Part shown: one piece after another, positions 17,346 through 24,921 of the stretch
Layout of the letters: every line of letters starts with the position of its first letter
Position numbering within the stretch: the first letter of the stretch is position 1
DNA from: ZC4RG30 sp040508085
Lineage (GTDB): Bacteria > Pseudomonadota > Gammaproteobacteria > Steroidobacterales > Steroidobacteraceae
Assembly (NCBI GenBank): GCA_040508085.1
Contig: JBEVNO010000051.1
Location: forward strand, 8,397 to 72,396
DNA length: 64,000 nt
Direction of reading: 5' to 3'
Notes under the pieces: generated by a model
The model's database searches: none
Seen by the model: the letters and a program-made list of their open reading frames with translations, nothing else
What the model was told of the DNA's origin: nothing
Translations under genes and position numbers: made by a program

Positions 17346-17364
17346 CCAGATCTCATTGATCTGG
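17346..17364. repeat. perfect inverted repeat upstream of the DUF1592 operon
   Basis: CCAGATC (17346-17352) and GATCTGG (17358-17364) form a perfect 7-bp palindrome with a 5-nt centre, about 80 nt before the first gene of the operon and 60 nt after the cytochrome gene. It could be an operator or an mRNA hairpin. It has no T-run. Confidence 0.4.
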
Positions 17365-17443
17365 TAACGGCCAGGAAATACTGTGGAAATCGCTACTGCG
17401 CCCTGGGGCCTGGCGAGTTCCCGCGGTGGAGAGGTTCTGACAG

Positions 17444-19195
17444 ATGTTGCAGCGAGTTCGAAACCTGTTCAGCGGCGAGCGCGGAGCGCAGGCGCGTACA
17501 GCATTGTGGGGCAGCGCCGCGCTGGTTGCGGCAGCGGGCATCGTGGCCGCGGTAGTGGCAATGTCTGGAACCGGTGAGCCGGTCTCCAAGGGCACGCCGG
17601 CAAGCCTGCGCCTGCTGAGCCAGCAGCAATACCTCAACACACTGACTTACATCTTCGGCCCGAACATGCAGCCGGCGACGCGCTTCGCGGCGCTGCCGCG
17701 CACCGACGGGTTGCTGGCCAGTGGCGCGGCACGAGCCGGCCTCACTGACACGCAGCTGGAGATGTACCAGAAGACGGCGCTGAAGGTCGCGACCCAGGTG
17801 GTCGACGAGAGCAGCCGCGCCTACCTGATTCCCTGTGAGCCGGCCGACCTCGAGGCCGCGGATCCCGAGTGCGCGCGCACCTTCATCTCACAGGTCGCGC
17901 CGCTGCTGTATCGCCGCGCCGTTCCCGCCGAACACATCGACGCCCTGGTGGCGGAGGCCAACAAGGCGGCCGACAGCCTCAAGGGCTTCTACCAGGGGCT
18001 GAGCGTGGTCATCGAGGGCATGCTGCTCAGCCCGAACGTGCTGCTGGTGGCGGAGGTGGCGGAGCCTGATCCGGAGCGGCCCGGCACCGAGCGCCTGGAT
18101 GCCTGGTCGCTGGCAACGCGACTGAGCCTGTTCCTGTGGAATGCTGCGCCCGATACCGAGCTGCTGGCCGCCGCGCAGAGCGGCGCGCTGCACACGCGCC
18201 GCGGCCTGGCTGCGCAGGTGGACCGCATGCTGGCCAGCCCCCGCCTCGAGGAGGGCGTGCGGGCCCTTTTCGATGACATGTTCGAGTTCGAGAACTTCGG
18301 CATGCTGAGCAAGGACGGGACGATCTATCCCATGTTCACTGGCGAGACTGCCGGCGATGCGCGCGAGCAGACGCTGCGCACAGTGGTCTACCACCTGCTG
18401 ACGCAGCGGGAGGATTACCGCGACCTGTTCACTACCCGCAAGACTTTCATGTCGCCGTCGCTGGCTCCGATCTACAAGGTCGCGGCTCAGGGGCCGGGCT
18501 GGAATCCCTACGAGTTTCCGGCCGACAGCCCCTTCCAGGGGCTGCTGACGCAGGTGAGTTTCCAGGCCCTGCACTCACATCCGGGGCGCAGCTCCGCAAC
18601 TTTGCGCGGCAAGGCGCTGCGCGAAGTCATGCTGTGCCAGGTTGTGCCCAAGCCCCCGGCGAATGTGGACTTCTCCGCCGTGCAGAACCCGGACGGCAGC
18701 ATCAAGACCGCCCGGGAACGCGTGGCTTTCCATCTGAAGAACCCTTCCTGTGCTGGCTGCCACCGCATCACCGACCCCATGGGCCTTGCGATGGAGTCCT
18801 TCGACGGCGCGGGCCAGTTCCGCCAGACCGAGAATGACGTCCAGATCGATACCAAGGGCAACCTCGACGGCGTCGAGTTCACCGATGTGGTCGGCCTCGG
18901 CAAGGCTCTGCACGACAACCCCCAGCTGCCGTGGTGCCTGGTGCGGCGCACCTTCGCTTATGCCACGGGCACCCCCAGCGACAGCAACAACCGTCGCGTA
19001 CTGGAGTTCCTGTCCGAACGCTTCGCCAAGGGTGGCTACGTGTTGCCGAAACTGCTGCGCGAGATAACCCTGAGCAGCGCCTTCCGCAAGGTGTACGAAC
19101 CCCAGGTGAAGAAGATTTACCCGCTGCCCGACCTGAAAGCGGCGCAGCTGACCGATCCTGCCGACCTGACCGCGTCCGCGTCCCCGATCCACTAG
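17444..19195 (+). CDS. DUF1592/DUF1588/DUF1585 protein with one heme-c motif
   Basis: 583 residues from ATG 17444, preceded by GGAGAGG. There is one N-terminal membrane helix or uncleaved signal (about 18-42), then SLRLLSQQQYLNTLTYIFG, the start of the planctomycete-type module. The DUF1592 region includes YRRAVPAEHIDALV, VVIEGMLLSPNVLLV and LDAWSLATRLSLFLWNAAPD. The DUF1588 region has a single CxxCH (CAGCH at 436-440) followed by RITDPMGLAMESFDGAGQFR. The DUF1585 end has LVRRTFAYATG and SSAFRKVYEP. The family is exported and thought to be redox-linked, but its reaction is unknown. It lacks the N-terminal cytochrome domain present in the 41448-43916 paralogue. It is the first gene of a four-gene operon with DUF1552. 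Confidence 0.88.
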   Translation: MLQRVRNLFSGERGAQARTALWGSAALVAAAGIVAAVVAMSGTGEPVSKGTPASLRLLSQQQYLNTLTYIFGPNMQPATRFAALPRTDGLLASGAARAGLTDTQLEMYQKTALKVATQVVDESSRAYLIPCEPADLEAADPECARTFISQVAPLLYRRAVPAEHIDALVAEANKAADSLKGFYQGLSVVIEGMLLSPNVLLVAEVAEPDPERPGTERLDAWSLATRLSLFLWNAAPDTELLAAAQSGALHTRRGLAAQVDRMLASPRLEEGVRALFDDMFEFENFGMLSKDGTIYPMFTGETAGDAREQTLRTVVYHLLTQREDYRDLFTTRKTFMSPSLAPIYKVAAQGPGWNPYEFPADSPFQGLLTQVSFQALHSHPGRSSATLRGKALREVMLCQVVPKPPANVDFSAVQNPDGSIKTARERVAFHLKNPSCAGCHRITDPMGLAMESFDGAGQFRQTENDVQIDTKGNLDGVEFTDVVGLGKALHDNPQLPWCLVRRTFAYATGTPSDSNNRRVLEFLSERFAKGGYVLPKLLREITLSSAFRKVYEPQVKKIYPLPDLKAAQLTDPADLTASASPIH

Positions 19196-19213
19196 ATTTC
19201 CGAGGTAACTTCG

Positions 19214-20557
19214 ATGCACTTCAAGAACCTGAGCCGTCGCACCGTATTGCGCGGCGTTCTGAATGGTGGCGCGGTAGCCGTGGCCCTGCCGGTGCTGGAC
19301 TGCTTCCTGAATACCAACGGCACCGCCTTCGCCAATGGCGCGGCGATGCCGCTGCGCTTCGGCACCTGGTTCTGGGGCCTGGGTGGCAACAACGCCATCC
19401 TGGTTCCGAAGACCTCGGGCGCCAACTACGAGATTCCGCAGCAGCTGGCGCCGGTGGCGCGTGTGCGCGAGCACGTCAACCTCATTACCAACCTTACGGC
19501 CTTCCGGGACGGCGAACCGAACCTGTGCCACTACTCCGGCTGGATCATCGGCCGCACCGGCCGCGCCCCCAAGGGCAGCGCCGAGCGCCCGGGCGAGACA
19601 ATCGATGTGACCATCGCCAACGAGGTGGGTCGGGGCACGCGGTTCCGCACCCTCACGGCTTCCGCCACTGGTGATTTCCGCAACACCGTGAGCTACGAGA
19701 ACGCCAACTCGCCGAATCCGCCGGAAATCTCGCCGCTGGAGTTCTATGCGCGGTTGTACGGTGCTGACTTCCAGGACCCGAACTCCCCGGTGTTCACGCC
19801 CAATGCGCGGGCCATGGCGCGCCGCAGCGTGCTGTCGGTTGTGCAGGGCGAGATCAAGTCGCTGGAGCAGACCGTGGGCGCCACCGACCGGCAGCGGCTC
19901 GATGAATATTTCACCGGGCTGCGCCATCTGGAGAAGCAGTTCGACCAGCAGCTGACCAAGCCTGAGCCCATTGCCGCCTGCGTTGCGCCGCCATCGTTCA
20001 GCAACGACCCGAAGATGGGCGTGGATGTGGAGATGGTGAAGACCCGGCATCGCCTGCTCACGGACCTGATGGTGATGGCGGTGGCCTGCGACCAGACCCG
20101 CGTGTTCAACATGGCGTATTCGAATGCGCAGGCGAACACCATCAAGGAAGGCTACGAGAAGCCGCATCACACCACCACGCACGAGGAGCCCATTGACGCG
20201 GCCCTCGGGTACCAGCCCAATCACGCGTACTTCGCTTCGCGCGCCATCGAGGAGTGGGCGTACTTCGTGGAAGCCTTCAGCAAGGTGCGCGAAGGCAACG
20301 GCACGTTGCTGGACAACATGCTCATCTACGCCAACACGGACCACGGCGATGCACGTGTGCATGCGCTCGACAAGATCGTCTCCTTCACCGCCGGCCGCGC
20401 GGGTGGCCGGGTGAAGACCGGGCTGCACATCGATGCCGGCGCCACCAGCGTCACGCGCGTGGGCTACACCGCGCTGGGCGTCATGGGCTTCGAACTGCCG
20501 GCCTGGGGCGAGAAGAGCAACCGCACCTCCAGCCGCATCAGCGAGATCATTGCGTGA
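19214..20557 (+). CDS. DUF1552 family exported protein
   Basis: 447 residues, starting 18 nt after the DUF1592 gene with GAGG before ATG 19214. The N-terminus LSRRTVLRGVLNGG is a Tat-type twin-arginine signal, so the protein is probably exported folded, perhaps with a cofactor. The body follows DUF1552: HVNLITNLTAFRDGEP, TIDVTIANEVG, YFTGLRHLEKQFD, RHRLLTDLMVMAVACDQTRVFNM, and an alkaline-phosphatase-like end with MLIYANTDHGDARVH. DUF1552 is almost always next to DUF1592, as here. Its activity is unknown; relatives of the DUF1501/sulfatase fold suggest metal-dependent chemistry. Its stop overlaps the next start. Confidence 0.88.
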   Translation: MHFKNLSRRTVLRGVLNGGAVAVALPVLDCFLNTNGTAFANGAAMPLRFGTWFWGLGGNNAILVPKTSGANYEIPQQLAPVARVREHVNLITNLTAFRDGEPNLCHYSGWIIGRTGRAPKGSAERPGETIDVTIANEVGRGTRFRTLTASATGDFRNTVSYENANSPNPPEISPLEFYARLYGADFQDPNSPVFTPNARAMARRSVLSVVQGEIKSLEQTVGATDRQRLDEYFTGLRHLEKQFDQQLTKPEPIAACVAPPSFSNDPKMGVDVEMVKTRHRLLTDLMVMAVACDQTRVFNMAYSNAQANTIKEGYEKPHHTTTHEEPIDAALGYQPNHAYFASRAIEEWAYFVEAFSKVREGNGTLLDNMLIYANTDHGDARVHALDKIVSFTAGRAGGRVKTGLHIDAGATSVTRVGYTALGVMGFELPAWGEKSNRTSSRISEIIA

Positions 20558-21921
20558 GAGTGTTCGTGACGTTGCGATCGGTATTGTTCATGTGTCTGGC
20601 AGCAGCCGCGCTGCCAGCGGCGGCAGATGGCCAGTCACCTTGGCCCGAGAAGCCCTCTACCGCCCGGGAACAGTTCGAGCCGGTGCCGATGCCGCCTGGC
20701 TTCCAGATCATCGTTACGGAACAGGAAGGGCCGGTGTTCGCGGATTCCCGCGGCCATACCCTGTACCAGTGGCCGGTGCGGCAGCTGCGCAACGGACCAG
20801 TCGGTGAGCGCAAGGGCCAGCCCAGCTGCGACGGCACCAAATACACCGTCAACTCAGGTCTGATGAGCCCCTATCCGCCTGGCTTCGAGTTGCCGGAACT
20901 TGCGACCCGCCCGAGTTGCATCGACCTGTGGCCGCCCGTCGTGGCGGACAAGGATGCCAAGGCGGTCGGCAAATGGACTGTCCTGCAGCGCAAGGATGGC
21001 ATCAGCCAATGGGCTTTCGATGGCTACGCCTTGTATACCTCGGTGCTCGACCACAAGCCGGGCGAGGTCAACGGCGGCCATTCGCAGGGTTCCGGCGAGG
21101 TGGGCGTGCGCCGGCCTGCGGAGGCCCCCGCTATGCTGCCGCCGCAGTTCAAGATCGACACCACGCTCACCGGGCGCATGCTGCAGACCAGCGACAACTA
21201 CTCGGTGTATGCCAGCCGGCGTGATGCCGCCGACAAATCCGTCTGCAATGCCATATGCCTGAATGAGTGGAAGCCGATTGTGGCGCCGGCCTACGCCAAG
21301 CCGCGTGGTGAGTTCGGCATCATTGAACGCACGCCGGGTATCCGGCAGTGGACCTTCCGCCAGCAGCCGCTGTACACCCACATCGGCGAGCCCGCCGGCA
21401 AGATGTATGGCAGCGACGAGCCGGGCTGGTACAACGTATACACGCAATACACGCCGCGGCCCCCCGCGCCGGATTTCACTGTGCAGGACAGCGCCACGGG
21501 CCTGGTGCTCGCCGACAAGAACGGCAAGACGGTCTACATCTACAATTGCGCGGACGACGCCCTCGACCAGCAGTTGTGCGATCACCCCGATTCACCCCAG
21601 GTATACCGCTTCACCGTATGCGGCGGCGGCGATCCCAAGCGCTGCGTCGAGCGTTTCCCATACGTGCAGGTATCGAAGGGCGCCAGGAGCGACAGCCTGG
21701 TATGGACCACGATGTGGATCGATCCTCTGACAGGCAAGCGTGCCAAGCCTGATCAGGCCGGTGCGTTGAATGTCTGGGCTTACCGCGGGCGTCCGGTGTA
21801 TACGCACTACCGCGACAAGGATCCGGGCGACATGACCGCCGACCAATGGGGCGAATTCTACGGCTACCGCAACGGCTACAAGGCTTTCTGGTTGCGTTCA
21901 GACTTCGGGCGAGGTGGATGA
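20554..21921 (+). CDS. exported protein with Yx(FWY)xxD-type repeats (COG4315-like)
   Basis: 455 residues. GTG 20554 overlaps the DUF1552 stop in a GTGA arrangement; GTG 20560 is an alternative. A signal peptide ends near ALPAAADGQ. The rest consists of repeated units of the secreted lipoprotein-repeat kind: a 'DxxGxTLY' half (FADSRGHTLYQW, SDNYSVYASRRDA, ADKNGKTVYIY) followed by a 'W-F-G-LY-H' half (WAFDGYALYTSVLDHKPGE, WTFRQQPLYTHIGEPAGK, WAYRGRPVYTHYRDKDPGD). That gives three paired repeats. Several Cys pairs (CNAICLNEW, CADDALDQQLCD) suggest disulfides. COG4315 proteins have no firm function, and linkage to DUF1592/DUF1552 suggests a structural or redox partner role outside the cytoplasm. 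Confidence 0.8.
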   Translation: MRVFVTLRSVLFMCLAAAALPAAADGQSPWPEKPSTAREQFEPVPMPPGFQIIVTEQEGPVFADSRGHTLYQWPVRQLRNGPVGERKGQPSCDGTKYTVNSGLMSPYPPGFELPELATRPSCIDLWPPVVADKDAKAVGKWTVLQRKDGISQWAFDGYALYTSVLDHKPGEVNGGHSQGSGEVGVRRPAEAPAMLPPQFKIDTTLTGRMLQTSDNYSVYASRRDAADKSVCNAICLNEWKPIVAPAYAKPRGEFGIIERTPGIRQWTFRQQPLYTHIGEPAGKMYGSDEPGWYNVYTQYTPRPPAPDFTVQDSATGLVLADKNGKTVYIYNCADDALDQQLCDHPDSPQVYRFTVCGGGDPKRCVERFPYVQVSKGARSDSLVWTTMWIDPLTGKRAKPDQAGALNVWAYRGRPVYTHYRDKDPGDMTADQWGEFYGYRNGYKAFWLRSDFGRGG

Positions 21922-23039
21922 TGAACAACATGAACCATGCGGTGCACTCTCAACCTCTGCTGCGGCGCGCGGCCCTCGGGCTCGCCACCGCCGCGCTACT
22001 GCTGCCCGCACTGGCGGGAGCGGCCTCAGCCGCCCCGGCAGCCAAGGACTGGGCACCACCGGGCGGCCGCATCGGCTATGTGGTGTGGCATGAGGTTTCC
22101 TGGGGTGTGCGGGAAACGCCGGATCACAAGGAAGAGTGCCCGAAGGGTTTCAACATCGGGCCTCGCGAGCAGTTTGCCGAAGAATTCCCGAAGGACGGCA
22201 AGAAGCGCACGCTGGTGGAGACGCAGCTCAAGCGCGAAGGCGAGATCTGGGCTCCGGACACCACGCCGGACGAATTTCCGTTTTACGAGGCGACTGGCAA
22301 GTTCGCACTGGGTGTCGATCTCGACGGCAAGGATTCACCGGAAGACTTCCAGGCCGATGACGGCCGCAAGGGCATCGACAACCAGCTGTTCCGGGTGGTG
22401 GGCTGCGTGCGCAACTACCGCCAGGAGGGCGAGCTCGGCATCATCACCACCAAGTGGCGTGCCCAGAAGGCGTTCAACCGCGTGGTGTTCGAACTCTCCG
22501 GCGTCGAGAGCCTGAGCAATGATCCCGAGGTCACGGTGTCGTACTACCGCACCCTCGACACTCTGCTGGCCGGCCCCACGGGCAACTACCTGCCAGGCGG
22601 TTCGCAGCGTGTCGATGCGCGTTTCGGCAAGCGTTTCGTCGCCAGCACCAAGGGCCGCATCGTCAACGGCGTGCTGGACACCGAGCCGTTCAAACAGCTG
22701 CTGGTCCCTGAAGATGGCATGGGCGACCCCGCCATCAACATCTTCAAGAACGCGAAGCTGCACTTCAAGGTCACGCCGGAAGGCGCTGAGGGAGTCGTTG
22801 GCGGATATCTGGACGTCGACCAGTGGTACTACGCGATGAACACCTCCTGGGCCACTCACCACGCGGCATACGGCCAGGCATCAGCGGCATCCATCTACAA
22901 GGCCCTGCGCCGGCTGGCTGATGGCATCCCCGATGCGACCGGCACCAATACGGCCATCTCCGGAGCGATGGAGGTCAAGCTGGTGCAGGTATTCGTTATC
23001 CATCCGGATGAGAAGAGCGCGCAGGTGTCCGCCCGCTGA
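21918..23039 (+). CDS. unrecognised exported protein, last gene of the DUF1592/DUF1552 operon
   Basis: 373 residues. ATG 21918 overlaps the previous stop (ATGA) with GAGGTGG just upstream; ATG 21921 would lose one residue. It has a clear signal peptide (ALGLATAALLLPALAGAASA). The mature part is soluble, mixed alpha/beta, and has only two cysteines (EECPKGF and VGCVRNY), which could form a disulfide. Visible landmarks are GRIGYVVWHEVSWGVRET, PREQFAEEFPKDGKKRTL, FALGVDLDGKDSPEDF and GGYLDVDQWYYAMNTSWA. I do not recognise a family. The DLDGKDSPEDF stretch resembles an acidic metal-binding loop, but that is speculative. Tight coupling says it belongs to the same envelope system. A strong terminator follows. 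Confidence 0.82.
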   Translation: MMNNMNHAVHSQPLLRRAALGLATAALLLPALAGAASAAPAAKDWAPPGGRIGYVVWHEVSWGVRETPDHKEECPKGFNIGPREQFAEEFPKDGKKRTLVETQLKREGEIWAPDTTPDEFPFYEATGKFALGVDLDGKDSPEDFQADDGRKGIDNQLFRVVGCVRNYRQEGELGIITTKWRAQKAFNRVVFELSGVESLSNDPEVTVSYYRTLDTLLAGPTGNYLPGGSQRVDARFGKRFVASTKGRIVNGVLDTEPFKQLLVPEDGMGDPAINIFKNAKLHFKVTPEGAEGVVGGYLDVDQWYYAMNTSWATHHAAYGQASAASIYKALRRLADGIPDATGTNTAISGAMEVKLVQVFVIHPDEKSAQVSAR

Positions 23040-23063
23040 GCAGTCCGTCATGACGCGCGACCA

Positions 23064-23090
23064 GGGCCGGCAGTGATGCCGGCCCTTTTT
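23064..23090 (+). terminator. factor-independent terminator of the DUF1592/DUF1552 operon
   Basis: GGGCCGGC (23064-23071) pairs perfectly with GCCGGCCC (23078-23085) across the 6-nt loop AGTGAT and is followed by TTTTT. It begins 25 nt after the stop of the last operon gene. Confidence 0.9.
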
Positions 23091-23146
23091 CGTTTTGGTT
23101 GCCGGGGGTGTAGATTGGCGCATCAGCGTGACCAGGAGACCCTGCG

Positions 23147-23248
23147 ATGAGCAAAGGCATGGATCGGAAGAAGGAGGCGAAGAAGAAGCCCTCCAAGAGC
23201 CTCGACGAGAAGCGGGCCGCCAAGAAGGAGAAGAAGGAAAAGCGATGA
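23147..23248 (+). CDS. lysine-rich 33-residue peptide
   Basis: ATG 23147 has AGGAG 9-10 nt upstream, a strong site. The product starts MSKGMDRKKEAKKKP and ends KKEKKEKR. It is almost half Lys/Arg, with no hydrophobic segment. Its stop overlaps the start of ydfG in an ATGA arrangement, so it is translationally coupled to it. I believe small proteins with an MSKGxDRKK-type start occur in other proteobacteria, but I cannot name a family. The charge suggests binding to nucleic acid or ribosomes, which is inference only. Confidence 0.7.
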   Translation: MSKGMDRKKEAKKKPSKSLDEKRAAKKEKKEKR

Positions 23249-23994
23249 CGCGCACGGCGCTGATCACCGGCGCCACCTCCGGCTTCGGTGCGGCGGCGGC
23301 GCGCCGCTTCGCCAATGCCGGCTGGCAGGTCATCGCGACCGGACGCCGCGCCGATCGCCTGCAGCAACTCGTTGCCGAGCTGGGCGCGGAACGGGTGCAT
23401 GCCGCCGTGTTCGACATGCGTGATGCAGCGGCAATGGAGGCTGCCCTGAATACCCTCCCCACTGCGTTTCGCGGCGTCGACCTGCTGGTCAACAATGCCG
23501 GCCTGGCGCTGGGAACGCAGGCAGCCCAGCGGGCCAGCCTCGAGGACTGGCGGGCGATGATCGATACCAACATCACCGCGCTGGTCAGCATCACGCATCG
23601 CCTGCTGCCCATGCTGATCGAACGCCAGGGTGCCATCATCAACCTGGGCTCTGTCGCCGGCAGCTGGCCCTACCCTGGTGGCAACGCGTACGGCGGTACC
23701 AAGGCCTTCGTGCGGCAGTTCTCCCTGGGCCTGCGCAGCGACCTGCATGGCACCGGCGTCCGCGTCACGGATATTGAACCAGGCATGGCGGAAACCGAGT
23801 TCACCCTGGTGCGCACGCATGGCGATCAGGCTGCTTCTGATAAGCTCTACAAGGGCGCCAAACCCCTGACGGCAGCTGACATAGCAGAGCAGATTTTTTA
23901 CGTTGCGACCTTGCCGCCGCACCTGAACATCAACCTTCTGGAAATCATGCCGGTCACACAATCCTTCGCGGGTTTCCAGGTGCATCGCGGATGA
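23245..23994 (+). CDS. ydfG: short-chain dehydrogenase, YdfG-type 3-hydroxy acid dehydrogenase
   Basis: 249 residues, the size of E. coli YdfG. The NADP site is TGATSGFG at residues 8-15, followed by TGRRADRL, DMRD and LVNNAGLALG. The catalytic set is Ser in NLGSVAGS and Tyr/Lys in YGGTK. The C-terminal VTDIEPGMAETEF, AEQIFYVATLPPHLNIN and EIMPVTQSFAG parts are characteristic of YdfG, which oxidises L-allo-threonine, serine and 3-hydroxypropionate with NADP and can act on malonic semialdehyde. It starts inside the end of the lysine-rich peptide gene and overlaps the following gene by 4 nt. Confidence 0.92.
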   Translation: MTRTALITGATSGFGAAAARRFANAGWQVIATGRRADRLQQLVAELGAERVHAAVFDMRDAAAMEAALNTLPTAFRGVDLLVNNAGLALGTQAAQRASLEDWRAMIDTNITALVSITHRLLPMLIERQGAIINLGSVAGSWPYPGGNAYGGTKAFVRQFSLGLRSDLHGTGVRVTDIEPGMAETEFTLVRTHGDQAASDKLYKGAKPLTAADIAEQIFYVATLPPHLNINLLEIMPVTQSFAGFQVHRG

Positions 23995-24848
23995 AGCCGG
24001 CCAGCCGCGCCGCCGCACAACCGATGGTGGTGTATTCGTGGGACGGCAAGAGCCTTCCCTTCGACAACCTGCAGTTGGACACGCCGCCGGAGTTTTCGTG
24101 GCTGCTGTTCGATTACTCCGGCACGCAGACGCCAGGTATCCGCACCCTGCGCGGACAGCAGGTGCTGTTGCTCAGCGGCGCGACAGAGTGCAAGGGTGAA
24201 GTGCTGAGCGCGGTCGCCGAGCACTTGATCGCGGCGGATGTGACGCCCGAGTACGTGGGTATCATCGACGATGACGTCGTCATATCCATCAGCCAGTTCA
24301 ATCAGGCGCTGGACCTGGGACGTCGCGCACGCCTGGATGTGTTTTCGCCTACCCTCAGTCCGGACAGCGTCGTCTCCCATCAATGGATGGTCACGCAGGG
24401 CAGGCGTACGTACCGCGAAGAGGACTGGGTCGAGGTCATGATGCCGTTCTATCGCGGCAGCTTGTTCCTGGCGGGCCGCGATTTCTACCGCAGTAATATT
24501 TCCTCCTGGGGCGTCGACTGCTACTTGATACCGACGTTGCAGCAGATCTCGGGTGAAACCAGGACTGCGCTGCTGGATACGGTGGTTGCCCGCCATATCC
24601 GGCCGGTGACCAGCGGGCACCGCGTCTACAAGAACGGACTCATGGCCAATCAGGAAATGGGGGCGCTGCGGGACGCCTGTATCGCCCACCTGCAGGCGCA
24701 GGCGCCACACTTGGTGGGTACTCCCTGGTTCCAGCGCATCTTCGGTCCGCGAGGGCAGAACTCCTGGCAGCGTCGCATCAGGCGCCGGTGGCGCGACCTG
24801 ATCGGCAGGGTTGATTTCCACACTGACGAAACAACCGGGCGACAGTAG
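23991..24848 (+). CDS. glycosyltransferase-like protein (DUF707-like), uncertain
   Basis: 285 residues. ATG 23991 overlaps the ydfG stop (ATGA). There is no signal peptide. A GT-A-like acidic motif, YVGIIDDDVVIS, puts DDD at residues 93-95 after a hydrophobic strand. Later come VFSPTLSP, VEVMMPFYRGSLF and SSWGVDCYLIP, where the Gly-x-Asp after a Trp resembles the second acceptor-site motif of GT-A/DUF707 enzymes. The C-terminus is very basic (RRIRRRWRDLIGR). A glycosyltransferase of cytoplasmic or membrane-peripheral type is my best guess; substrate and partners are unknown. Confidence 0.7.
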   Translation: MKPASRAAAQPMVVYSWDGKSLPFDNLQLDTPPEFSWLLFDYSGTQTPGIRTLRGQQVLLLSGATECKGEVLSAVAEHLIAADVTPEYVGIIDDDVVISISQFNQALDLGRRARLDVFSPTLSPDSVVSHQWMVTQGRRTYREEDWVEVMMPFYRGSLFLAGRDFYRSNISSWGVDCYLIPTLQQISGETRTALLDTVVARHIRPVTSGHRVYKNGLMANQEMGALRDACIAHLQAQAPHLVGTPWFQRIFGPRGQNSWQRRIRRRWRDLIGRVDFHTDETTGRQ

Positions 24849-24921
24849 GATCGGGACACACGGCCGGTGCCCACGTGCGTCAGCTGCACGCGGGACTCGA
24901 TCGAGAACCAAAGGGGGAGGG

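Noticed and set aside
17286..17443. Possible small gene or riboswitch upstream of the DUF1592 operon
   Set aside because: Only a 7-bp palindrome is visible; there is no coding signal and no recognisable riboswitch core.
18575..20428. 617-codon open frame on the minus strand across the DUF1592/DUF1552 genes
   Set aside because: It lies antisense to two well-supported genes, is His/Arg/Gln-rich in the manner of high-GC shadow frames, and has no recognisable motif.
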